NCBI GenBank assembly: GCA_002077045.2
Contig: KZ111146.1
Coordinates: forward strand, 1,144,050-1,208,049
DNA length: 64,000 bases
Direction of reading: 5' to 3'
Source of the DNA: Rachicladosporium sp. CCFEE 5018
Lineage: Eukaryota > Ascomycota > Dothideomycetes > Cladosporiales > Cladosporiaceae
The notes beneath the pieces were generated by a model that saw only the letters and a program-made list of their open reading frames with translations, had not been told where the DNA came from and ran no database searches. Of this stretch, positions 52,734 through 62,814 are shown in pieces. How positions within the stretch are numbered: position 1 is the first letter of the stretch; the number at the start of each line of letters is the position of its first letter. A program made the translations under genes and the position numbers.

Positions 52734-53261
52734 GCTGGTTTTGCGGTGGATATGCAGGTGAGATCGGTGGGTAAGCGGGGGCGCGCAGAAGCAGAGGTCG
52801 ATATGGTGGCTTACTGCTCGAAGGATACGGATGAAGCGCTGGCTCGGGCTTGGTCGATGAGCAAGTTGAGTAGCTTGTCAGAGTGCAGCGGAGTGATGAT
52901 GGGACAATACATGTCGGGGAAGGTTTGACAGGATGCAGGTTACTTGCAGTCCATACAAAGCGGCGACCATGCAGTGACCACTGTGTCGCCGCAGTTTATC
53001 GGTACCTGAAGAGCGCCACCACCGGCGTTCTATCGTCGGCCCTCACCCGTTCGCTGGGACCGCAAGGTGTTGACGTGGTGATATTGACATTGAGAGGGTT
53101 CGCCTACACGGTATACAGTCAAGCTGGGCTGCAAGCAGGACAATGACATCCATCACCATGTCAAGTAATTAACGCGCCTCAGGCTGGATACACAGCAGTA
53201 GATGTCTGCGATGCGGACTTAGAAAGAAGCAGTGGTACATATCGAAGGTTTGGTGCGTAGT
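52734..53261. other. Intergenic region between two minus-strand genes, segment B
   Basis: No difference from 24092-24619 was found, and no coding stretch is supported. Confidence 0.4.
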
Positions 53262-55511
53262 CTAATGCTGTATAGCCACGCCCCCCTCTCCAGCCTGCGC
53301 CGCGATCCTCTTTTTGTAGTCCTTCACTGTCCCTCCAAAATTCTCCACGGTACCATTATCGCACACCCACAGACTCGTACACACATTCTGCAACATCGTC
53401 ACATCATGACTGACCATCAGCACACCTCCCTGGAACTCCCTCAACGCCTTGCTCAGCGCATCCATGGCCTCGATGTCCAAGTGATTACTCGGCTCGTCCA
53501 GGACCAAGATGTGCGGGTTTTGAAGACCGATACAAGCGAATGCTACACGTGACTTTTGGCCACCGGACAGGAGCTCCATCTTCTGTAGACCGGTCATGCC
53601 GGTGATGCCGAAGGCGCCAAGATGCCGGCGGTACTCTTCGTCGCTGCGGCCGGGGTATGCGGCGGACATGAAGCCTACCGCACTGGCGTTCATATCCAGA
53701 GCGTCAACGTGATGTTGTGCAAAGAACCCGATGCGTAGACGGGGATTCGATGAGATGACGCCGGAGGTAGGTGAAAGTTGACCGATGAGGAGTTTGAGCG
53801 CTGTTGTTTTGCCAGCACCGTTGGGGCCCACGATACCAATACGGGAGTCGAGTTGGACTGAGAGGTCGACGTTTCGAAGTAATGGCTTGTCTTTGGTGTA
53901 GCCGAATGTGACGTTGTCCATCTGTATGATTGGTGGCGAGAGCTTTTCGACGTCTGGGAACTTGAAGTGTACGATGTACTCGCTCTCGGGTGCTTCGAGT
54001 TTAGGCATCTTCTCGAGCTTCTTGATTCGGGATTGTGCTTCAGATGACTTCGCAGCGTTGTAGCGGAACTTGTCAATAAAGGCTTGTAGATGTTGGCGGA
54101 CGACCATCTGGTTCTCGTACTCACGCTTGGCGGTCTTGCGTCGCTCCTCCTTTGTGGCATAAAATGACTCGAAGTTGGCACCCTTGTAGTAGTCTAATCG
54201 TTCCGAGTGTTGGTGTATGATATCCGTTGCGACTTCGTTCAGGAAAGCTCTATCGTGAGACACAACCAACACTGTGCTTGGGTAGCCTTGCAGGTAATTT
54301 GCCAAGAACGTGATCGATGGAACGTCTAACATGTTCGACGGTTCGTCCAACAATAGCAGATCCGGCTCGCAGAACAGTGCACGGGCGAGTGCCAGCCGCA
54401 TTCGCCAACCTCCAGAAAATGTCTTCGTTGCAAATTGCTGCCGCTCATGGGAGAAGCCAAGTCCAGCGAGGATACTAGCAGCACGTGGTTCAGCCTTGTC
54501 AGACTCCATCTCAGCCAGCTTGCTCTGTATATCACTCAGGGTGATGTCGAGTCCGTCCTTCTGCTTGTCAAGTCTAGCGGCATCGGTCGACGTATCTGCC
54601 ATCGATGACCGCTCAGCCTCCAGGGTTGCCAGCTCCTTGCTAATCTTGTCCTGCTCCTTGAGCAAATGCTTCCGCCACACATCGGCATCGAGCACAGCCT
54701 GCAAAGCTGGTGTGTCATCACCCATGATCTCCTGCTCAACGTGCAGAATCGAGATATGCGTAGGAATCGCCACTTCGCGCTTCGCCAATGCTCGCAGCAG
54801 TGTAGATTTACCAATACCGTTCTGACCCACCAAACCATACCGTCGTCCATATGCCAGAGTAAGATTAGTATCAGTCAGAATTCTCAACCCGCCAATCGTG
54901 ATATCAATGCCATCAACCTTGATGTCTTTACTCTTCGACTGTGCCTCTGAGCCAAGTTGCAACGGATTGACAGACATGAAGAAGTCCTCGTAGCTCTGCT
55001 GCTCGTCCGGCTGATCCAGTAGTCGTGATGCCTCATACTCGACAGTCTTGAATTCCTTGCGATCCTGCTTGGCGCGGAGTTTCCGCTCGGCCTTTTCGAG
55101 TTTCTTCTTGTCGACGCGGGATTCGACTTTGCGAGTGTTCGCTGACTCCAAGTCTACGGCATTTCCGGTGAGTCCAAGAGTGGAGGAGATGCCTTTTTGG
55201 GCTCCGACTTGAATCATTTGATCGAGACGTTTGGCTTGGGGTGCATGTTGGCGAATGGCACCGACTTGTTCGCTCAGACGCGCGGCAAATTTGTTTACAA
55301 GTTTCTGAACGGTCACTTCATTATCTGCGGAGAGGTCGCCAGATGCTGAAAGAAGTAATTGGACTATCGTTGCGGTCGCTTCGGCCAGTGGATCATCTTC
55401 TGAACTGAATTGCTGGGCGGCGTGATTGAGGTAGCCTGCAGCGTAGGACTCGATCGTGGGATCTATCGAGCCGAGCTCTGTGTGAATATCTTGTATGAAG
55501 GATTGAGACAT
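53262..55511 (-). CDS. GCN20: GCN20-type ABC-F ATPase, segment B
   Basis: The 749-residue product is identical to that of 24620-26869, with both ABC cassettes complete. Confidence 0.95.
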   Translation of the reverse strand: MSQSFIQDIHTELGSIDPTIESYAAGYLNHAAQQFSSEDDPLAEATATIVQLLLSASGDLSADNEVTVQKLVNKFAARLSEQVGAIRQHAPQAKRLDQMIQVGAQKGISSTLGLTGNAVDLESANTRKVESRVDKKKLEKAERKLRAKQDRKEFKTVEYEASRLLDQPDEQQSYEDFFMSVNPLQLGSEAQSKSKDIKVDGIDITIGGLRILTDTNLTLAYGRRYGLVGQNGIGKSTLLRALAKREVAIPTHISILHVEQEIMGDDTPALQAVLDADVWRKHLLKEQDKISKELATLEAERSSMADTSTDAARLDKQKDGLDITLSDIQSKLAEMESDKAEPRAASILAGLGFSHERQQFATKTFSGGWRMRLALARALFCEPDLLLLDEPSNMLDVPSITFLANYLQGYPSTVLVVSHDRAFLNEVATDIIHQHSERLDYYKGANFESFYATKEERRKTAKREYENQMVVRQHLQAFIDKFRYNAAKSSEAQSRIKKLEKMPKLEAPESEYIVHFKFPDVEKLSPPIIQMDNVTFGYTKDKPLLRNVDLSVQLDSRIGIVGPNGAGKTTALKLLIGQLSPTSGVISSNPRLRIGFFAQHHVDALDMNASAVGFMSAAYPGRSDEEYRRHLGAFGITGMTGLQKMELLSGGQKSRVAFACIGLQNPHILVLDEPSNHLDIEAMDALSKALREFQGGVLMVSHDVTMLQNVCTSLWVCDNGTVENFGGTVKDYKKRIAAQAGEGGVAIQH

Positions 55512-55769
55512 CGAGACGGCTGTGGATCAAGTGCTACATGTAGTCTTCTCACTGTCGTAGTTCTTTCCGAAGGAGTGGCAATCGATATGAGTTCGCTAAG
55601 CGCGGCCCAGCCCGTCACACCCCAGTGACTACTTGCGCAGGTACCCCCCACTACCTACTTCGTGACAACTCTCGACATCCATCAGTCACCACGTGCGACG
55701 ACTTGAGCAATCACAACAGACCCTCATCACACATCTAAAGAAGCATTCGAAAGATAACATCACGCCAAA

Positions 55770-56000
55770 ATGTCCACAAATCCCCACGTTGCGTCAAAGC
55801 CCTTCAGCGAAACCCCCTCCACTTCCGAAACAGCAGTTACGGCCAACAACGCAGCTCCCAAAGATAGCACGCCAGCAGCCAAAGTCTCAGACCAGGACAG
55901 CAAGATCGGCAGCACGAAGATGAGCGCCGAGGAAGCTGCGGACAAGCTCTACGAGGAGAGGATTGAGGATGAGTACGCTAAGAGGGAGGGTGGGGCTTGA
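55770..56000 (+). CDS. Small acidic conserved fungal protein (76 residues), segment B
   Basis: The product is identical to that of 27128-27358. The 258-base divergent spacer to GCN20 (55512-55769), with its CACGTG at 55690-55695, is also the same. Confidence 0.7.
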   Translation: MSTNPHVASKPFSETPSTSETAVTANNAAPKDSTPAAKVSDQDSKIGSTKMSAEEAADKLYEERIEDEYAKREGGA

Positions 56001-56570
56001 TGGGTGACTGCACAGGTAACGTCTGAAGGTGTTCGGTGAGGGCAGGCAACGACAGCAATGCGAGAAACGGCTTCGCGCGGCATTGGAAAACCGCAGAATA
56101 ACGGATGCAGTACCGGGCTTATCGCTAACCTGCTGTATGGACACGATGGTCACCGAACACGGCATCGACAGCACTCGTGCCACACGAGATCTTGTGTATA
56201 AGCATCTGCAGTACGACACGACATACTATGGCATTTCGACGAGATCCTAAGAAGACAGCACGTTAGCATATTTCATGTACTGCGTCTTGACTCCTAGCTT
56301 TGTTTATATGGTGCATCTGATCAGACTTGCCTTTGCAAATCATCGTCGCCCCTCACAGCTCAACCACAAAAGTGCAAAGCGTCTAATGGGCTGAGTCCAA
56401 GAGGTTGTATGGTCGACTCGAAAGTATCTGAGAACAGCACACAGAAGTGGGCCGCCTCGTCATCAGGTGGTGGAGACGTGAAAGTGGAGGGGAGAGTTGA
56501 CGTACCTAGTCAGCGTTCACTTAGCGCACCGCTACGTGGGTATGTCCCCGTGCGGCGCTTAAACCGCCGG
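56001..56570. other. Convergent intergenic region, segment B
   Basis: No difference from 27359-27928 was found, and no gene is recognised. Confidence 0.4.
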
Positions 56571-57185
56571 TCACGACAGTGAGGTCGTGCCCTTCGTCTT
56601 GCCGGTCGTCATCTTCGCTGTTCGAGCACCAAATTGGATCTGTGACATGTCAGCGCGATGCATATTGCGACTCCAGTGGGTGAATGCTGACCGCGCGCTT
56701 CTTTTCCGCTGCTACATGATGCATCCCTAGTCGCCACGCAAGACACCGCAAGACCTTCTTGCCCAGCTCCAGTGATGTGCTCCCGTCTCCAAGCTGCTCA
56801 GTGTGATCGTCTGCCTCGCCGAACCCGCACTTGTCACACACAGGGGCAGCCAAGGACCATGCTACTAGCTTCTCATCCAGGAACGGGAACCGAGCTTCTC
56901 GGCCCCAGGCAGAGATGACTCGATCATCGCGGCCCAAATTGCGCTTGCCCAGTCGACCAATGTCCAAATCTAGCTCATCGAGAAGTCCAGCAAAGCCTCT
57001 ACGACTGTATGCAGTTGCGTGACGCATGTAGCCAGCGAAGAGCTCATCTGCGCCGAGTCCTGACAGTAGCACACGGGAGGTCGTCGTGTATGGCTTATCA
57101 TCAACATGACCCGCGCCTCGTGATGCGAAGTAGAGTGCGTAAGCTATGCTCAAGTCCATCTCGGTGTTGTGCGGGTGCATCAGTG
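56571..57185 (-). CDS. Asparagine-synthetase-domain protein (ASNSD1-like), 3' part, segment B, cut by gap
   Basis: Exons 57185-56692 and 56639-56571 are the same as in 27929-28543 and are truncated at the same nucleotide. The 5' half is absent from this segment too. Confidence 0.87.
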
Positions 57186-57285
57186 NNNNNNNNNNNNNNN
57201 NNNNNNNNNNNNNNNNNNNNNNNNNNNNNNNNNNNNNNNNNNNNNNNNNNNNNNNNNNNNNNNNNNNNNNNNNNNNNNNNNNNNN
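57186..57285. other. Assembly gap of exactly 100 N between segments B and C
   Basis: Exactly 100 ambiguous bases. The left flank repeats the base where segment A ended. The right flank starts in the bZIP/RSC7 intergenic region, not at a gene or repeat boundary. Confidence 0.99.
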
Positions 57286-57642
57286 CTTGGGGTATCTCCG
57301 AAGCAAGCTCATCCTGCACCCGAATGTAAAGAGCCAACAATCCCATCGCTATGCAAGAAGCCCAAAATCCAAGACGCGGAAGAGTGAGATTGGTACTGTA
57401 CGACACAAAAGATCGATTGTAAGGACGCTACTAGGAAATCCGTGCTGATATGCGTGTATCAAAAAGGTCCAGAAAGCATGAGCAGAGAAGGGGTATAGTT
57501 CTGTCCATGCGAATACATCCGAAGTGTTCCGTAAGCCAACGCCAGTTGAAGTTGCGTATCCTGGAGTTAGATGTGATCGGTGGGAGCTCGATTGCGAGCC
57601 CGAAGGGTGGTGTCATGCAGTGGGCACAGTCGGCTCGTAATT

Positions 57643-59663
57643 CTACTGGAAGCCCTGTCCATACTGTTGCATATTGCCCGGGGTGGTCCAGCCCTGCATG
57701 CCGGATTGCGGCGCGCCACTGCTTTGCATGTTGTATTGCTGCGGTGATGGACTAGGTTGGTACATGTTGCGGTTCATTTGATTGTAAGCAGAATTCTGCA
57801 TGCCGCCCATCTGGCCGTAAGCCATGGCGTTCTGGCCGGGCAGCTGTGGAGGCGGCATCTGCCCAGGCTGCTGATGTTGTTGATATTGTGGTAGACTATG
57901 CGCCTGCGAAAGTGGTGAAGGCTGAGCTTGTGGCCACATCTGTCCCTGCGGGTAGCCGCCATATGAGGGTGTCTGTCGATGCTGTTGACCAGGATTCATG
58001 CTCATCGATGGAGACCCTTGATGCAGCTGAGAAGGAGGTCGCATGGTTTGCACAGGTGACATCGAGCTTGCTGAGCCAGGATAGGCATTATAAGTCTGCG
58101 GCATCATCTGGGGATTCGCCTGCGGAGTTGGATCTTGCGAATATCGAGCTTGACCACTACCTGCGACTGCTTGTGGCGATTGTAAGTGCTGGGGTGCAAC
58201 GGTACCGGGATCTGCCTCCACTTGCGTACTTTGCGTCACGGGCTGCTCATGTGGTCGTTTCCAGTAGTTGTCCAGGTATTGCTCCCTGTGGTGGCGTTGT
58301 GCACCGAGCTGCTTGTTATACTCGGCAGCCTGAGTGACCTGCATCTTCATCTCCGCCGCACTACTCGCTTGAGTGCGGTCTTGGTATGGAGGGCCAGTGA
58401 TCTCCTGCCTTGGCCGTATGATACCGTAGGTGCTGGATCTCAGCTCATCGCCGGGTATGTGTATCATTGGCAAAGGAGCCAGCGAGGAAGCCTGTAGCCC
58501 AGGTGGCGGGATGTCGAGACCGTTGGTGTTGTAGATGATCTCACTCTGCCCAAGCTGCGCGTATGCATTATTGTTAGCCTCACGAGCAGCCTGCTGCTCT
58601 CGGGCTTTTGCAGCGCCTGGTCGCTTCTCGCCCGCTGCGTCTTCCTCTGTGAAGCCTTGCTTACGAGCTTTGGCTTCCCAGTAATCATCGCGCACCTTGC
58701 GGCCATTCTCGATGAGCCTGGCGCCGAATTGGCGGAACATGGACCGCGCGGTGACGATGGCAATCTGCCGAGATCGATATGAGTATGGTAGGATCTCTTG
58801 CTGTATCAGATTGTCCTTCTCGGTTTGATTTGCAATAATCTTGTACAGCGATCGGTTCTTGTTGAAGAGAAGGTACGAGTCCCGATAGCCCAAGATACGA
58901 GCACACTCTGTAGCCAGCATGAATAGCTTCTCTCCTCGATTAGGTACTTGAAAGGTTCGACATCTGTACTTTCGATTGTCGAGTGGGTAGCCGTGTGCTG
59001 ATACTTTAGCCTCGCCGTCAGGATCAATCTCACGTGGTATGTATTCGTCGCCTTCTGGGCCAAGTTGATCTGTGGTATGGTCCCGCACCGTTGGCAGGGC
59101 TTTCACCATGGTCGGTTTTGTAGCCGATCCTGGCGTCACTTGTTTGGGTGACGTGAGACTAGATCCTTGGTGCGGAAGTGTATCAGCTCGCGCTCGGGGC
59201 GTCTGCACTGATGGTGACTGCGCAGCGAGTGACATGGTCCCAGTTCTTGATGGTGATTGAGGAATCAGATTCATCGACTTCGTGCGTTTGACGGACTTGC
59301 CGTCATCTACGCATAGTATGTCAGCACGTCGAGTGTAGACACAATGCTGATGGTAATCTACGCACTTGCAGCTTGCCCGCCTGTATTCCCTCCAAGATCT
59401 TCAGGTGATCGGTTGCGCTTTGTGCCTCGCGGACTGGGCTGCGATAGTAAGTCTGGGGAGATGGTCGAAGCTGGTGATGAGATCAGCACTGTATGATTTC
59501 TGGTCAGACGACGGCGGCCTGTCAAGATCATGAAATGCTTGTAGTCGCATCGCGCCTGACCGATCTGATGGGAGAGCCTACCTGGAGCATTGTTCAGAGC
59601 CGCCGGGTTGATCGTGCCCGAGTCCATTGCATATGTATGTTGGGCAGACAGCGCTGCCAGCAT
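57643..59663 (-). CDS. RSC7/SWP82-family chromatin-remodelling subunit, segment C (three exons; 5' end uncertain)
   Basis: Exons 59663-59582, 59488-59366 and 59306-57643 are identical to segment A, including Met at the tail site that is Ile in B. The upstream TAG lies at 59691-59693. Confidence 0.84.
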
Positions 59664-61609
59664 CCCATCCCGTCGTTGCTTGACCACCTGCTACCAACGG
59701 CCGGTCGTCGCACAGCGCCGCTCAATCTCGGTCCCTGTGTTGGTAGATGCGCGCCAAGTACGCAGTGTCTGACCCGCAATCCGGGATTCGGTAAGGCCGT
59801 CTGGCCCAGTGAGGTTCAATATGCGCGTCGTTGCGCGCAAGTTGGCGATGATGTGGATGCGCTTGAGCTGCTGGAGGCTGATTGCGCCCGCCTTGTATTG
59901 GCGCCTGCACGCGCACTAACGTCGCTGGCGCCCTTCCCACGGCGGCGATCGTGCAGGATAGAGTCTGCCGAGTCAGCAACACGATCTGGCGACGGGGATT
60001 GCGACGCAAGGTGGTGTCGCCTGCAAGCTGTTTGGTGCTTGAGGCTTGAAGTGAGGGCGTGCCGTGCGGCGGCGAGTAACGAGGAACGAGCCGCGCTGGA
60101 CGAATGACGCAACGCTGCTGTGAGTCCGTGCACAACAGGTGCAGCTGACAGAGCTAGACGCGGGCAAGAGCTTCGATGCGTCTTCGATAGTCAAGCCGCG
60201 ACAGATCGAGGAGTCATCTGCAGATGCTGTCACGAGGTTGCGTGTCCCTTTTGCGCAGTCGCGGAGTGCATGCCCGAGGCTCACCGCGATCTGAAGAGCG
60301 CCGCGGAGACAAGCACAGAGGACCAGGAGTCGCACCAGTAATGTAAGGGATCTATCGCAAGGTGCATGCAGCAAGGCGGGCTGGATCTGGCATTCGCACT
60401 GGCTCTCTGCATCTCCAGACTCTAGCTAACTCGTCCCGAGCTGACGGGAGATTTTCGCGGGCATTGCTGCGTGCGCGACATGGAAGGGCCTGCTGCCAGA
60501 CCGCTGCAATGATAGCTTTGTACCTACCTTTCCAATATACACCGAGTGCTGTCAGATTCGAGACGTGGTGCGACCATGTCTTCTTTCATGTTTTTGCCTT
60601 CGAAACACTCTGCGAGCTCGATGCATTTACCAATGTTAGCAGGGCGGTCACCAGTAGGAATTTCAGCCAGCTAGCTAAGCTGCTTAAATTCTCACAAACC
60701 AAAGATCGCCAGTGGACATAAGATCGAATTTACAGAAGTGATGCTGGCATACATGCGGTCCGATTAAGCTCACGGCTCAAGCGCATGAGGGTTTGCGAAG
60801 TGAAGGCAGGCGCACGAGTATGAATGTTCCTTCCCTGCAACACCATGGCCTCGGACCGCAGGCCTTTCTCAAAGTCCACAATTGTCTCAATGGTCGACCC
60901 GTTATGCTGAAGTGCCCGTGACACGCACCGTAAGACTGGGAAAGCATCTCGAATAGTGTAGAGCAGGAGAAGCGCGCGACATGGAAGCGCCTGATATGCT
61001 AGACCGCTACAAATGAAAGCTTTGTGCATCCACCTACTTATGTTATGCTTCAATCTCATGCTCCTAACGGAGCCACTTTGTTTGAAATACACATATGGGC
61101 TCAAGTAATTAGAAGGTTTTCTTGGCGTCTGCCTTCCCACTCCTTTTCGCGAGTGGACGAAGTTAGGAATCTGATCCGTGTGCTTAGCTGAGGTTGTAGT
61201 AGGAGCCTGGGTTCATGAGATCGTCTAGGTTCCGACAAGCACATAAGGAGCGGTTTTGATTTTGCTTATTTACACTCGCCTTTGCTTCCGGACTGATCAG
61301 ATCTGGTTCTGCGCCAGCGTCAACGACTTGCTGATCATTTATGATCGTCCTGGTTCTCTTCAACCGTCTACAGTTCGATCCCACTCGGTGGTCAGGTTTC
61401 ACACTTGTTGAGACCTTGGAGTCGCATCTCGAGTGACATCGGAGCAACGGAGCCTACAAAGCACGTGAACTGTCCCACGCTGCAACCATTTCCCCGCAAC
61501 GTTGTACTACATATCATTTATACAATGATGTAGCGCTCGCACGCCCTCACGGTCAATATGTTCCTGCCCGTCTCCTCCAGGTAGTGCAACCCCAGCAACG
61601 CTCTTGGCC
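59664..61609. other. Upstream part of the RSC7-like gene and intergenic region, segment C
   Basis: No difference from 11043-12988 was found. The diverged direct repeat pair lies at 60473-60528 and 60974-61035. Confidence 0.4.
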
Positions 61610-62446
61610 ATGGAGTCTATGACAGTCAAAACGCCTGATGGCGTCGCTTGGTACGTGGAGCGCTTCTCACCGAGCGAGAAGACCACTCCGGCCGAGGACA
61701 CGACGCCCATTGTACTCATCCCTTCGGGCGAAGGAGACTGCGGAAATCTCCGCGCGGTAGGCACTATCCTCGCGGCTTCGGGCAGACAAGCTCTCTCCTT
61801 TGATCTTCCCGGCTTCTCTCGCACAACAGCGCCAAAGGAAGCATACACGCCGACCACACCTGAGGGCGTGGCTCAGCAAATAATCACCCTTCTCGACACC
61901 CTTCAGCTCGGACGCGCCGCATTCTTCGGCAGCTCATCGGGTGGCGGCGCCGTGCTCGCAATCCTCGCCTTACATCCTGAGCGAGCAAAATGCGGTATCG
62001 TCCACGAAGTGCCCCTCGGGCCGTTTCCGGGGTTCGACGAGATCCAGCGAAAATCAGACGACGAAGTGTCGGCGATATGTGGCGGCTTCTTCGCAAACGT
62101 CTTCTTTGAGCAGGAAGAAAATAACGGCAAAGCGAAGTGGGATGCCCTTGGTCCGGAGTACCATGCTCGGCTGAAGCGCAACTACGTGACTTGGATGCGG
62201 GTTATAGTCAACGGCTACGAATCTGCCTCTGGGGAGCTCGCGACTGTGGAGAATCTCAAGAAGCGACCGATCTTCTGGACCGTGGGTGGGATGAGTGACC
62301 CCAAGATCTGGCAGCAGGACTTTGACTTCGCAGGAAAGGCTGGCATTCAGGTCAGGACGGATGTGCTGCACTGTATGCATTTTCCTTACGTGTCGATCCC
62401 GGAGAAGACCGCGGACTGGATCATTGAGTGCGTCGAGCAGGCTTGA
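61610..62446 (+). CDS. Alpha/beta-hydrolase fold protein, segment C
   Basis: The 278-residue product is identical to those at 12989-13825 and 41631-42467. Confidence 0.85.
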   Translation: MESMTVKTPDGVAWYVERFSPSEKTTPAEDTTPIVLIPSGEGDCGNLRAVGTILAASGRQALSFDLPGFSRTTAPKEAYTPTTPEGVAQQIITLLDTLQLGRAAFFGSSSGGGAVLAILALHPERAKCGIVHEVPLGPFPGFDEIQRKSDDEVSAICGGFFANVFFEQEENNGKAKWDALGPEYHARLKRNYVTWMRVIVNGYESASGELATVENLKKRPIFWTVGGMSDPKIWQQDFDFAGKAGIQVRTDVLHCMHFPYVSIPEKTADWIIECVEQA

Positions 62447-62814
62447 TGCTCTCACAGACGGCAGTAAGACTACGGGTAGCTCGAGGGGGTTCAATCAAAT
62501 AGGCCTAATCAGACTTTCAAGTGACGATGTCTCTCAGGCAGGACTATGTGTGCGTCGTGTAAGTTGAGAGAGTGTTCGCAATCGCGGGCGCTGTTCTTGA
62601 TATCTGAACGCTCGAGCACTAGGGCGTGACGGTCGCGAATTGGGTTGCAGGGTAATAGAACATGAGAGCGTAGCCATGTACTGTTCGAACATAGCCAATG
62701 CGAGATAAATATAGGGGATGAAGTCGCCCGAATTTAGGTTCCTCACCTACGACCACTGAGTTCCATGTTATACATCACGCTATCTATACAATGCACATTC
62801 TATAGTCTACTCAC
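62447..62814. other. Convergent intergenic region, segment C
   Basis: No difference from 13826-14193 was found. Confidence 0.4.

Larger units (their letters stand above)
28644..57185. repeat. Segment B of the large direct repeat (second full-length copy)
   Basis: This starts and ends at the same bases as segment A and carries the same fourteen genes in the same order. It differs from A between 618 and 9187 (A coordinates) and shows no difference from 37830 to 57185. It looks like the alternative haplotype or homeologue contig. Confidence 0.9.
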
